This document shows, piece after piece, positions 1-7,283 of a DNA stretch of 10,673 bases. The position numbers and the translations under genes were made by a program. Under the pieces are notes generated by a model. The model was given only the letters and a program-made list of their open reading frames with translations. It was not told the origin of the DNA and made no database searches. Location of the stretch: contig DDEJ01000077.1 of the NCBI GenBank assembly GCA_002336405.1, positions 9,843 through 20,515 on the forward strand, read 5' to 3'. The stretch comes from Rhodobacteraceae bacterium UBA1957 (GTDB lineage: Bacteria > Pseudomonadota > Alphaproteobacteria > Rhodobacterales > Rhodobacteraceae). The stretch's first letter is position 1; each line of letters opens with the position of its first letter.

Positions 1-375
1 ATAACTAAAATAAACTTCTAAATTACCAATGAGCTTCTAAATTGCCATATTTTCTTCCTTACTTTTGAAATGATTAATTTATGACCATTACATAACTAAT
101 GCCGGGATATAAAATATTTTTCTAGATCAATAATGACGCAGCCTGATATTTGGAAAAGATGTTGGTCAACAGAAAAAATACGTCTGTAAAGGCCTCAATA
201 GATAAAATCTAGCTCACCCAAAATAATAAACACCGGCTCATTCTTCACTCTAGGACCAAATAGTTCAGCAAAATATCAATAAAAGGATCAAAAACAAACC
301 ATTTAGGATACTGACACCTGAGAGGGTATACAGCCAGCCCCCCACCTGCCAGACAGCGGTCCAATTATGACTAAG
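1..375. other. AT-rich gene-free stretch downstream of soxG
   Basis: No open reading frame in this stretch resembles a protein. Positions 1 to about 310 are much richer in A and T than the genes beside them; base composition returns to normal near 310. A short imperfect tandem repeat lies at 13-49. On the plus strand TTGAAA (65-70) is followed 17 bp later by TTACAT (88-93), but in DNA this AT-rich such matches arise by chance. I see no convincing intrinsic terminator for the sox operon between 376 and 300 on the minus strand. The stretch may be ordinary intergenic DNA or the edge of an acquired segment continuing left of the window. Confidence 0.6.
13..49. repeat. Imperfect tandem repeat, 19-bp period, two copies
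   Basis: AACTTCTAAATTACCAAT (13-30) is followed 19 bp later by AGCTTCTAAATTGCCATA (32-49). The core CTTCTAAATT and the trailing CCA are identical in both copies. The repeat sits near the left window edge, so further copies could lie outside. Its function is unknown; it could be a pair of protein-binding sites or a slippage product in AT-rich DNA. Confidence 0.5.
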
Positions 376-930
376 TCAACCCCGACCCTGTCGGGCCGCA
401 ACACTTTTCATAGCAACACTCAGATCATGTACCAAAGTTTCCGCCATCGATCGAAACACCATTATCTGAAAGGTATTATTCCCAATGCGGGTGATACTGG
501 CCATCATATGGTACAGATTACTACGCAGAGTATGGCCGCGTTTAAACGCCGACCGGCGCAGATTGACCGGCACCAGACGCGCCAAGACATCTTCTGCATC
601 CGCCCCCTCAAGGCGCACAATAGCCCAGGCGTCGGATTGATCCACAACAGCGGCTATTTTAGCCAGTTTCGGGCCTAACTCTGGTCCAAGAACCACCCAT
701 TGCCCTTGAGAAAACCAAATGGCTCTGCCGCTGTCTTTCCCCGATGTACGATTGACCGCCGGAAGAACCAACCCATGCGTTTGCTGAAGCAGATCGGAAA
801 CCGCTTTATGTTGGCCTTTGTAAGGGGCAATAACAGTGACCTTCTCTTCGATGACTTCGGTCAGGCTTATCCCGCCAATGTCAAGAGGCAGCACATCGGC
901 ACAGACGTTTTTTGCAATCAACTCAGCCAC
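376..930 (-). CDS. soxG: Sarcosine oxidase, gamma subunit
   Basis: This is the smallest-but-one subunit of heterotetrameric sarcosine oxidase, a cytoplasmic flavoenzyme. The gamma subunit has no catalytic residues of its own and, by family knowledge, helps assembly and folate/channel architecture. The chosen start is GTG at 930-928, giving 184 residues, close to the family's usual length. The frame stays open upstream to an ATG at 1026, but those residues lie inside soxA and have no ribosome binding site, whereas GTG 930 has AGGAGAA seven bases upstream. The GTG overlaps the soxA stop (925-923) by eight bases, implying translational coupling. The C-terminal part (about residues 134-180) carries the family-like TFQIMVFRSMAETLVHDL segment, so the 3' end looks complete. 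Last gene of soxBDAG. The assignment rests mainly on position after soxA plus this C-terminal motif. Confidence 0.9.
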   Translation of the reverse strand: MAELIAKNVCADVLPLDIGGISLTEVIEEKVTVIAPYKGQHKAVSDLLQQTHGLVLPAVNRTSGKDSGRAIWFSQGQWVVLGPELGPKLAKIAAVVDQSDAWAIVRLEGADAEDVLARLVPVNLRRSAFKRGHTLRSNLYHMMASITRIGNNTFQIMVFRSMAETLVHDLSVAMKSVAARQGRG

Positions 931-3859
931 GCGCAAGTTCTCCTGTCGGATCGAACAGGACCGGGTCATGCACTTCGCACAACGTCTCAACCCCCTGAAC
1001 AGTATCCACCATACGCACTTTTTCACCGTGGCGATTGTGTCCGTTTTTCAAAAAAGCCAGCCCCAGAAAATGACCATATGTTGGCGAAAACGCAACCGAG
1101 GTCACATGGCCCTGATCCGTGGCGCTCTCGGGGTTATCTGTTGGGTTGAATAGATGCGCACCGGCTGTTAACTGCTTGATTGCACCCAGAGATTTCAAAC
1201 CAACCAACTGTTCACGATCAGGTTCTGACAACCCCGGCCGCTGCGCTGCGGCCTTGCCGATAAAGTCTTTTCGATTGCTCATCATCCGCTCCATCCCTAG
1301 ATCGGTCGCGGTGGTGCGGCCCTCAATTTCAGCATGGGTTAAAAAGCCTTTCTCAAGACGTAGAACATCCAGTGCCTCAAGCCCATAAACCCCACCCCCC
1401 ATGGTCTCAGCCCGCGCCACCAAACTGCGAAACAGACTGTCACCATAGCGCGCGGGCACTGCAAGCTCATAGGCATGTTCGCCACTAAAAGAGATCCGGA
1501 ACAAACGCCCATCAACCCCCTGCATGCTGACCTCACCACAGGACATGAACGGCCAGCTCTGGTTGCTGATCCGCTGATCCAGCACCCCGTTCAACAGCAT
1601 CCGCGATTTTGGTCCTGCAACGGCAAATTGTGCCCAGTTTTCAGTGACAGACATGATATGCACGTCCATCTGGGGACAAAGGCATTGTCGCACAAACTCA
1701 AGATGGCGCATCACCTCACCCGCCGCCGCTGTCGAGGTCGTCATAACGTAATGTTGCGGAGCCATACATGCCGTGGTGCCATCATCCATCACCACACCGT
1801 CTTCGCGCAACATCAGCCCATAGCGCACCCGTCCCGGTTTGAGCGTGCTGAACATATTGGTATAGACAAAATCCAGAAATGCCGGTGCATCTGGCCCCTG
1901 AATATCGATTTTTCCCAAGGTAGACACATCACTGACCCCGACCACATTGCGCACATAGCCAACCTCGCGGTCACAGGATTGTCGCCACGTCGTCTCGCCC
2001 GGCACCGGGAAATAACTGGGACGATACCACAGACCAGCCTCGATCATTGGCGCTCCCCGTTCTAGGCTGGCTTTATGTGACGTAATTAGCCGGCGGGGGG
2101 CAAAGCCCATACCCTGCGCCCCCGCCCCCATCGCGGCTATTGAGACCGGCACATAGGGTGGGCGAAATGTTGTAACACCCGTTTCGGGAATACCTCGACC
2201 AGTGACATCTGCCAGCACGGCCAAAGCTTGCACATTGGAATTTTTACCCTGATCTGGGGCCATGCCCTGCGTTGTATAGCGCTTCATATGCTCGACCGAA
2301 GAATAACTTTCCACAGCTGCCTGCTTGATGTCTTTCACCGTGACATCGTTTTGCAAATCAACCCAAGCACGGGCCTCACCGGGCACAGCCCAAAGCGCAG
2401 AGATCGAATAACCCTGATCCTCTGCTTTGGGGATAGGTGTCTTTTTTATCTTAATTTTCAGAGCAGAAAGCGCCGCGTTCGCGGCCAAATGACCCTCTTG
2501 CAGGCAGCGGTGCGTCGAAAACACACCATTGCAGGCGCCGGCGGCGAAAAGACCTGGAATGGTCTTTGGCACGGGGATAAAACTGGCAATCTCTGGTTGC
2601 CACTTTGGCCGACCGTTCATATGGCAAGTCATATGAACCGTCGGGTTCCACCCCCCCGACACTGCCAGACAATCAGCCTCAATCGTATCTGTTGTGCCAT
2701 CCAGCCGTTGCAGTTGCACCGACTTTAATCCGTGCCGCCCTCTGCTGCCGCAGATCATAGACCCGGCATAGATCGGAAAATCACCGTTTGCGTCCGCTTC
2801 AGGCCGACTGTCGACAAGCGCCGCCACTTCGATACCGGCGGCAACCAGATCTTGGGCGGTGCGATGGGCATCATCGTTATTGCCGAACACCACAATTTTT
2901 TGACCCGGCGCAACCCCCCAACGGTTGACATAGGTTCGGACAGCCCCGGCGGTCATAATTCCCGGGCGATCATTGTCGGCAAAGGCAATACTGCGCTCCA
3001 ACGCGCCCGCCGCTAAAATCGTCTGCTTGGCAACAATACGCCAGAAACATTCGATCGGCAGACCCTCATGGGTGTCATAAGCACCCTGCGGCAGCCGCTC
3101 TAGCGCGCCATAGGTGCCCTGATCATAGGCCCCGGTCACCGTGGTTCGAGACATCAACCGGACATTCGGCAGCGTCGCCAGCTCCGTCACGCATTCTGAC
3201 GCCCAATCCGCCCCGGCTTGATCTGCGATCATCAGCGTCTCACCGTTCAGGCGCCCCCCCATAATGCTGTCTTCATCGGCGAGGATCACATCGGCACCGG
3301 CGCGCCCCGCCGTCAGAGCCGCCATCAAACCGGTTGGTCCAGCACCGATAATCAAGACATCGCAAAACGCAAAGGCTTTTTCATACAGATCACCGTTTGG
3401 TTGACCCGACAAAGCCCCCAGCCCCGCAGCACGACGGATCAACGGCTCATAAATTTTTGACCAAAACGGCTGTGGCCACATGAACGTCTTGTAGTAAAAG
3501 CCTGCCCCCAGAAACGGCGACATCAGATCATTGATCGCCAAAACATCATATCGCAGCGATGGCCAGTTGTTTTGACTGCGCGCCACCATGCCTGGAAAAA
3601 TCTCTTGCATCGTGGCACGAATATTGGGGTCAGTCTGCGCGCCTTCTCCAATGGTCACCAACGCGTTTGGCTCGGCGCTGCCAGTGGTAAAAACCCCGCG
3701 CGGGCGATGGTATTTGAACGAGCGCCCCAACAATTTAACACCGTTGGCCATAAGCGCTGAGGCCAGCGTATCACCCGAAAACCCTCGATAACTTGTGCCA
3801 TCGAATGTAAAAGTGATCGGCGTCTCACGGTCGATCATACCTCCGGTTTCGAGCCTCAT
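923..3859 (-). CDS. soxA: Sarcosine oxidase, alpha subunit
   Basis: Large subunit (978 residues, normal for the family) of the enzyme that oxidises sarcosine with O2 and tetrahydrofolate to glycine, H2O2 and 5,10-methylene-tetrahydrofolate. Domains in order: an N-terminal ferredoxin-like fold without cluster (about 10-100, including RSFKYHRPRG at 47-56); an NAD-binding flavoprotein-like module with GAGPTG at 172-177 and a second dinucleotide-type segment near 322-345; a linker domain (about 510-590); and a C-terminal aminomethyltransferase (GcvT)-like folate-binding domain (about 600-970). By family knowledge the NAD is tightly bound and the folate domain captures the methyl-derived imine. 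ATG 3859 overlaps the soxD stop in an ATGA arrangement and is preceded by AAGGAAG at seven bases; Met8 is a poorer start because its GGAGG is only one base away. The frame is intact. Confidence 0.96.
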   Translation of the reverse strand: MRLETGGMIDRETPITFTFDGTSYRGFSGDTLASALMANGVKLLGRSFKYHRPRGVFTTGSAEPNALVTIGEGAQTDPNIRATMQEIFPGMVARSQNNWPSLRYDVLAINDLMSPFLGAGFYYKTFMWPQPFWSKIYEPLIRRAAGLGALSGQPNGDLYEKAFAFCDVLIIGAGPTGLMAALTAGRAGADVILADEDSIMGGRLNGETLMIADQAGADWASECVTELATLPNVRLMSRTTVTGAYDQGTYGALERLPQGAYDTHEGLPIECFWRIVAKQTILAAGALERSIAFADNDRPGIMTAGAVRTYVNRWGVAPGQKIVVFGNNDDAHRTAQDLVAAGIEVAALVDSRPEADANGDFPIYAGSMICGSRGRHGLKSVQLQRLDGTTDTIEADCLAVSGGWNPTVHMTCHMNGRPKWQPEIASFIPVPKTIPGLFAAGACNGVFSTHRCLQEGHLAANAALSALKIKIKKTPIPKAEDQGYSISALWAVPGEARAWVDLQNDVTVKDIKQAAVESYSSVEHMKRYTTQGMAPDQGKNSNVQALAVLADVTGRGIPETGVTTFRPPYVPVSIAAMGAGAQGMGFAPRRLITSHKASLERGAPMIEAGLWYRPSYFPVPGETTWRQSCDREVGYVRNVVGVSDVSTLGKIDIQGPDAPAFLDFVYTNMFSTLKPGRVRYGLMLREDGVVMDDGTTACMAPQHYVMTTSTAAAGEVMRHLEFVRQCLCPQMDVHIMSVTENWAQFAVAGPKSRMLLNGVLDQRISNQSWPFMSCGEVSMQGVDGRLFRISFSGEHAYELAVPARYGDSLFRSLVARAETMGGGVYGLEALDVLRLEKGFLTHAEIEGRTTATDLGMERMMSNRKDFIGKAAAQRPGLSEPDREQLVGLKSLGAIKQLTAGAHLFNPTDNPESATDQGHVTSVAFSPTYGHFLGLAFLKNGHNRHGEKVRMVDTVQGVETLCEVHDPVLFDPTGELARG
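938..944 (-). promoter_or_regulatory. Ribosome binding site fixing the soxG GTG start
   Basis: On the minus strand AGGAGAA lies seven bases before GTG 930-928, inside the last codons of soxA. This strong Shine-Dalgarno match decides the start in favour of the GTG over the in-frame ATG at 1026, which has none. Confidence 0.75.
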
Positions 3860-4128
3860 GTCGCTGCTTCCTTGACCTTTGAGGCCAGCTCTGCGGCCAA
3901 AATCTCATGGGTTACGGTATTGCGTGTCACCACCACCCAAGCCGAACAACCCGCCTCGTGAAACCACAAATCACGGGTTTCGCCAGCGGGGTTGTCACGT
4001 ATGTGTAAATAATCATCCCAAGCCTTTTCACCGCCATCGGGTCCGGGCCGGTTCAGCGCCAGCGCATCCCCTTTATAATAAAATTCCCGTCTGTCGCGCT
4101 CTCCGCAGATGGGGCACGTAATGCGCAT
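3856..4128 (-). CDS. soxD: Sarcosine oxidase, delta subunit
   Basis: Small zinc-binding subunit (90 residues, typical length) of heterotetrameric sarcosine oxidase. CPICG at residues 5-9 together with His57 and Cys61 (in LWFHEAGC) gives the C-x2-C and H-x3-C ligand set expected for the structural zinc; the rest (YYKGDAL, AWDDYLHIRDNPAG) is also typical. The subunit has no enzymatic centre and is thought to stabilise the complex. The ATG is preceded by GGGGAGAG at a good distance. Its TGA overlaps the soxA ATG, and 20 bp separate it from the end of soxB, so it is the second gene of the operon. Confidence 0.95.
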   Translation of the reverse strand: MRITCPICGERDRREFYYKGDALALNRPGPDGGEKAWDDYLHIRDNPAGETRDLWFHEAGCSAWVVVTRNTVTHEILAAELASKVKEAAT

Positions 4129-4148
4129 GGTCGATCTCTCCCCGTTTT

Positions 4149-5402
4149 CTAATGCAAGTTGTGCTGGCTGCCGGTGGCTTCTTCATCCATCAATCCACGA
4201 CCAGAGCGAAATCGATCCAGTTGGAATTTTGAGGCCGTTTCATGATATTGATCCGTGGCTAACAGATGGGCAAACCCATAACCCGACGCCGGCACAGCCT
4301 TAAATCCACCATAGCACCAGCCACAGTTTAAATATAGACCGTCGATCAAAGTTCTGTCGATAATCGGGCTGCCGTCTGGGGTCATATCCATAATCCCGCC
4401 CCAGCTGCGCAACACTTTCGCCTTGCCGATCATCGGCATCAGCGTCATTGCCGCCTCCATCACATGTTCTTTCATCGGCAAGTTGCCCCGCGATGCATAG
4501 GACGCATAAAAATCCAGATTACCGCCAAAGACCAAGCCACCTTTATCAGACTGGCTGATATAAAAATGCCCCATGCCGAAACTGATCACATGATCAATGC
4601 ATGGTTTTAGACCCTCGGTAACAAAAGCTTGCAAAACATGACTTTCAATCGGCAGGCGCATCCCGGCCATCGCCGCCACCTGACTGGAGCGTCCCGCCAC
4701 AACAACCGCAATTTTGGGCGCACGAATGACGCCTCTTGTGGTTTGAACACCGGTCACCTTGCCATTTTTCATATCGATGCCGGTGACTTCGCAATTTTGC
4801 ACCAAATCGACGCCGCGTTCATCCGCAGCGCGGGCATAGCCCCATGCCACTGCATCGTGACGGGCGGTTCCGGCGCGGCGTTGTAACAACCCGCCATAAA
4901 TCGGAAAGCGGGCGCTGTCGAAATCAAGGTAAGGTACCATCCGGCGCACATCATCTCGGGTCAGCAATTCTGCATCATCCCCACGGTTGATCATCGCGTT
5001 TCCCAGCCGCACAGCAGCATCGCGCTGCGCATCCGAATGGTGCAGCACGATCTGTCCGCGCGGCGAGTGCATAACATTATAATTAAGTTCTTGGGACAGC
5101 CCTTCCCACAGTTTAACCGAGTGGCTGTAAAATTCCGAATTTCCCGGCATCATGTAATTAGAACGCACCAATGTGGTGTTGCGGCCAATATTGCCACTGC
5201 CAAGATGGCCTTTTTCCAACACTGCGACATTGGTAATGCCATGTTCTTTGGCAAGATAATAAGCGGTGGCCAGACCGTGCCCCCCGCCACCAATGATCAA
5301 GACATCGTAATCTTTCTTGGGGGCGGCGTCACGCCACTGCGGCTTCCAACCGCGGTTTCCGGTCAAGCCTTCTTTGATAACACGCCAGCCGGAAAACCCC
5401 AT
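4149..5402 (-). CDS. soxB: Sarcosine oxidase, beta subunit
   Basis: Catalytic subunit (417 residues) of heterotetrameric sarcosine oxidase, a member of the DAO/glycine oxidase FAD superfamily. The N-terminus has the beta-subunit signature GLTGNRGWKPQW (12-23), followed by the FAD dinucleotide motif GGGGHG at 38-43 and a ribose-binding Glu63. His182 in RAGTARHDAVAWGYAR matches the position where the family carries covalently bound FMN, so both flavins are expected. Near the C-terminus, WGGIMDMTPDGSPIID (334-349) and GWCYGGFKAVPASG (361-374) form the conserved flavin/substrate region, with Lys368 as the likely oxygen-activating lysine. AGGAG lies six to seven bases before the ATG. It is the first gene of soxBDAG, with the regulatory gap 5403-5592 upstream. 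No lesions seen. Confidence 0.97.
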   Translation of the reverse strand: MGFSGWRVIKEGLTGNRGWKPQWRDAAPKKDYDVLIIGGGGHGLATAYYLAKEHGITNVAVLEKGHLGSGNIGRNTTLVRSNYMMPGNSEFYSHSVKLWEGLSQELNYNVMHSPRGQIVLHHSDAQRDAAVRLGNAMINRGDDAELLTRDDVRRMVPYLDFDSARFPIYGGLLQRRAGTARHDAVAWGYARAADERGVDLVQNCEVTGIDMKNGKVTGVQTTRGVIRAPKIAVVVAGRSSQVAAMAGMRLPIESHVLQAFVTEGLKPCIDHVISFGMGHFYISQSDKGGLVFGGNLDFYASYASRGNLPMKEHVMEAAMTLMPMIGKAKVLRSWGGIMDMTPDGSPIIDRTLIDGLYLNCGWCYGGFKAVPASGYGFAHLLATDQYHETASKFQLDRFRSGRGLMDEEATGSQHNLH

Positions 5403-5506
5403 AAGCTGCTCCTAATCGACCACCGATACCACGTTTGGGCTCACACCGACCCCAACCACCCTAACGAACAGCCAATCCAATCGGTCTTGTTCGGCCGGCC
5501 CGCTAG

Positions 5507-5543
5507 TACCATTTTTATAAGCGCAAGAATAATGCCATTATTC
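5507..5543 (-). promoter_or_regulatory. Candidate promoter of soxBDAG with overlapping operator palindrome
   Basis: The minus strand has TATAAA (plus positions 5514-5519), a good -10 box, giving a start near 5507 and a leader of about 105 bases before soxB. No TTGACA-like -35 box lies at the right distance. Instead a perfect 17-bp palindrome, GAATAATGCCATTATTC at 5527-5543, covers the -20 to -36 zone. A site there would suit a repressor, or an activator replacing the -35 contact. No regulator gene lies next to it in this window. Confidence 0.45.
5527..5543. repeat. Perfect 17-bp palindrome (8-bp arms, 1-bp centre)
   Basis: GAATAATG and CATTATTC are exact reverse complements around a single central base. 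The site lies in the 190-bp gap between the end of the glutamate dehydrogenase-family gene and soxB. Its AT-rich arms make a poor terminator stem, so a dimeric DNA-binding protein is the better reading. Confidence 0.7.
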
Positions 5544-5547
5544 AGAA

Positions 5548-5567
5548 AAGGCCAGCGCCAACGGCGC
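5548..5567 (-). terminator. Weak terminator candidate after the dehydrogenase gene
   Basis: On the minus strand, about 25 bases past the stop of the 5593-7023 gene, GCGCC-GTT-GGCGC (5555-5567) can form a five-pair GC stem. It is followed by TGGCC and then TTTT. The T run is short and separated from the stem, so intrinsic termination here is possible but not strong. Confidence 0.3.
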
Positions 5568-5592
5568 ATTTCAGCACCAGACCTTGTCGTAT

Positions 5593-7023
5593 TTACATGC
5601 CTTTTGCCCGATAACTCGTCGCCACGCGGTCAATAGCCAGCAAGAATGCTGCTGTGCGCAGATCAGGAACATCTTTGCGGGTATGCCAAGCCTCGCGAAA
5701 CGATTGATAGGCAACTCGCATTGTGTCATCCAACCCCGAGCGCACCAGTTCCAATTCATCAGCGCCGCGCAGATATTTTTCCTTAAAGCTGGAACTCATC
5801 GACCACTTATCCCCGGAATAGCGATCCAGTCGCTCCAATTCGTCGACCAACAGTTGGTGGCGGGCCTCTTCTTGGCGCCGCTGCATACGGCCAAAACGGA
5901 TATGACTTAGGTTTTTAACCCATTCAAAGTAAGAGACCGTCACGCCCCCGGCGTTGGCATACATATCGGGAATAATAACCACGCCTTTCTCGCATAAGAT
6001 GTCATTAGCGCCAGCGGTAATCGGCCCGTTTGCCGCCTCGATCACAAGTGGCGCCTTGATGCGCTCTGCATTGTTTAGATTTATCACCCCCTCCAAAGCG
6101 GCTGGGATTAAAATATCGCAGGGCTCTTCAAGCGCGAGCCCCCCATCGGCCACATAAGTCGCCGCGGGAAACCCTTTTACACCCCCATTTTCAACAATCC
6201 ATTGGTGAACGGCTTCTACATCCAAACCTTTCGGGTCCAGCAAAGCTCCATCCCGCTCAATAATGCCCGTGATTAATGAACCATCTTCGGCCGCAAGAAA
6301 TTTAACGGCGTGATATCCCACGTTGCCCAATCCCTGCACGATGATCCGCTTGCCATCGAGACTGCCGTCCAAGTTGGCTTTAGCAACATCCTCTGGGTGG
6401 CGAAAAAATTCCCGCAGCGCATATTGTACGCCCCGCCCCGTCGCCTCGACCCTGCCGGCAATCCCACCAGCATTGAGCGGCTTGCCGGTGACACAGGCGC
6501 GCGAATTGATATCGGTGGTATTCATCCGCGCGTATTGATCGGCCATCCATGCCATTTCTCGTTCGCCCGTGCCCATATCCGGGGCCGGCACGTTTTGTGA
6601 AGGATTGATCAGATCACGCTTGATCAACTCATAGGCAAAGCGTCTGGTGATCAATTCAAGTTCATGTTCATCATATTTGCGGGGATCGATACGCAGCCCC
6701 CCTTTTGAGCCGCCAAACGGGGCTTCAACCAAGGCACATTTATATGTCATCAGCGCTGCAAGAGCCTCGACCTCATCCTGATCCACCCCCATCGAGTACC
6801 GAATTCCGCCCTTAACCGGCTCGGTATGTTCCGAATGAACCGATCGGTATCCGACAAATGTTTGGATGCCACCACGCAGCCTCACCCCGAAGCGGACCGT
6901 ATAGGTGGCGTTACAAACCCTTATTTTTTCTTCGAGTCCCGGCGGTAAATCCAGCAGGGCAACCGCTCGATTAAACATGAGGTCAACGCTTTCACGAAAA
7001 CTTGGTTCTTTAACATTTTTCAT
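5593..7023 (-). CDS. Glu/Leu/Phe/Val dehydrogenase family protein, probably glutamate dehydrogenase
   Basis: Amino-acid dehydrogenase, 476 residues, expected to interconvert glutamate and 2-oxoglutarate plus ammonium with NAD(P) in the cytoplasm. The N-terminal substrate domain has PVKGGIRYS (69-77), Lys95 in MTYKCALVEAPFGGSKGG and the catalytic Lys107 within GGSKGG, followed by catalytic-type Asp149 in PAPDMGTG. The C-terminal Rossmann domain has GLGNVG (231-236) and an acidic Glu256 after the second strand; PAALEGVIN and IIEAANGP-like segments (308-334) and DMYANAGGVTVSYFEW (353-368) are family hallmarks. The frame is open to 7101, but ATG 7023 is chosen because AAAGGA stands six bases upstream and the family normally starts here. 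It has its own leader and lies 190 bp upstream of soxB in the same direction. Cofactor and exact substrate cannot be settled from sequence. Confidence 0.92.
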   Translation of the reverse strand: MKNVKEPSFRESVDLMFNRAVALLDLPPGLEEKIRVCNATYTVRFGVRLRGGIQTFVGYRSVHSEHTEPVKGGIRYSMGVDQDEVEALAALMTYKCALVEAPFGGSKGGLRIDPRKYDEHELELITRRFAYELIKRDLINPSQNVPAPDMGTGEREMAWMADQYARMNTTDINSRACVTGKPLNAGGIAGRVEATGRGVQYALREFFRHPEDVAKANLDGSLDGKRIIVQGLGNVGYHAVKFLAAEDGSLITGIIERDGALLDPKGLDVEAVHQWIVENGGVKGFPAATYVADGGLALEEPCDILIPAALEGVINLNNAERIKAPLVIEAANGPITAGANDILCEKGVVIIPDMYANAGGVTVSYFEWVKNLSHIRFGRMQRRQEEARHQLLVDELERLDRYSGDKWSMSSSFKEKYLRGADELELVRSGLDDTMRVAYQSFREAWHTRKDVPDLRTAAFLLAIDRVATSYRAKGM

Positions 7024-7029
7024 CGTATG

Positions 7030-7035
7030 TCCTTT
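7030..7035 (-). promoter_or_regulatory. Ribosome binding site of the dehydrogenase gene
   Basis: AAAGGA on the minus strand lies six bases before ATG 7023-7021. It selects this start over the upstream in-frame ATG at 7101, which would add 26 atypical residues. Confidence 0.65.
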
Positions 7036-7136
7036 ACCTGCAGAGAACCTCTTTACGTGGCCTATTGAGATTAGAAATCTTTTAATAATATGACCGTACA
7101 CAAATTTTGCTTAATTTATAGTCATTTCTTAACATC

Positions 7137-7165
7137 AGATTAAATTGAGGCACCACCAAATTCAA
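7137..7165 (-). promoter_or_regulatory. Candidate sigma-70-type promoter of the dehydrogenase gene
   Basis: On the minus strand TTGAAT (7165-7160) and TAATCT (7142-7137) are spaced by 17 bp, predicting a start near 7130 and a leader of about 107 bases. A second option closer to the gene is TTAAGC (7114-7109) with TATTAT (7090-7085) at 18 bp. The region 7060-7170 is AT-rich, so the exact start is uncertain. Confidence 0.4.
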
Positions 7166-7246
7166 AAGAGACTATCAAAAGCCTTCCACTCGAAATTTGG
7201 ACCTGAATCCAAACTACGTCGTGACCGAACTGCACCTGCGTGCCTA

Positions 7247-7274
7247 TTGCGCGCCGAATCAGGCGCCTAAGCAA
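7247..7274. other. GC hairpin just downstream of the membrane-protein gene
   Basis: GCGCC (7251-7255) and GGCGC (7262-7266) pair around a six-base loop; TTGC (7247-7250) and GCAA (7271-7274) extend the stem past a bulge. It begins about 10 bases after the stop of the gene ending at 7284, where a terminator would be expected, but no T run follows on the minus strand. It may act in RNA processing or be incidental. Confidence 0.3.
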
Positions 7275-7283
7275 GCCCGGCTT

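Noticed and set aside
239..268. Second IS end in the left AT-rich block, suggested by AGGACC at 252-257 resembling AGGACC near 9907
   Set aside because: Beyond the six-base match the following 15 or so bases agree only about as often as chance in AT-rich DNA.
381..395. Hairpin CCCGAC-CCT-GTCGGG over the last soxG codons, as a sox operon terminator
   Set aside because: The stem is perfect, but no T run follows it on the minus strand and it lies inside the coding sequence before the stop codon.
931..1026. Upstream extension of soxG to ATG 1026
   Set aside because: The extra residues are a shifted reading of soxA, and only GTG 930 has a ribosome binding site.
836..1153. Plus-strand open frames of 100-200 codons opposite soxG, soxA and soxB (for example 836-1153, 1475-2065, 5037-5636)
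   Set aside because: They lie antisense to clearly conserved genes, have no recognisable domains, and are explained by codon bias of the minus-strand genes.
5465..5493. Inverted repeat CGAACA/TGTTCG in the sox leader as a riboswitch stem
   Set aside because: The arms are only six bases with a 17-base gap, and no conserved glycine-riboswitch-like core is visible around it.
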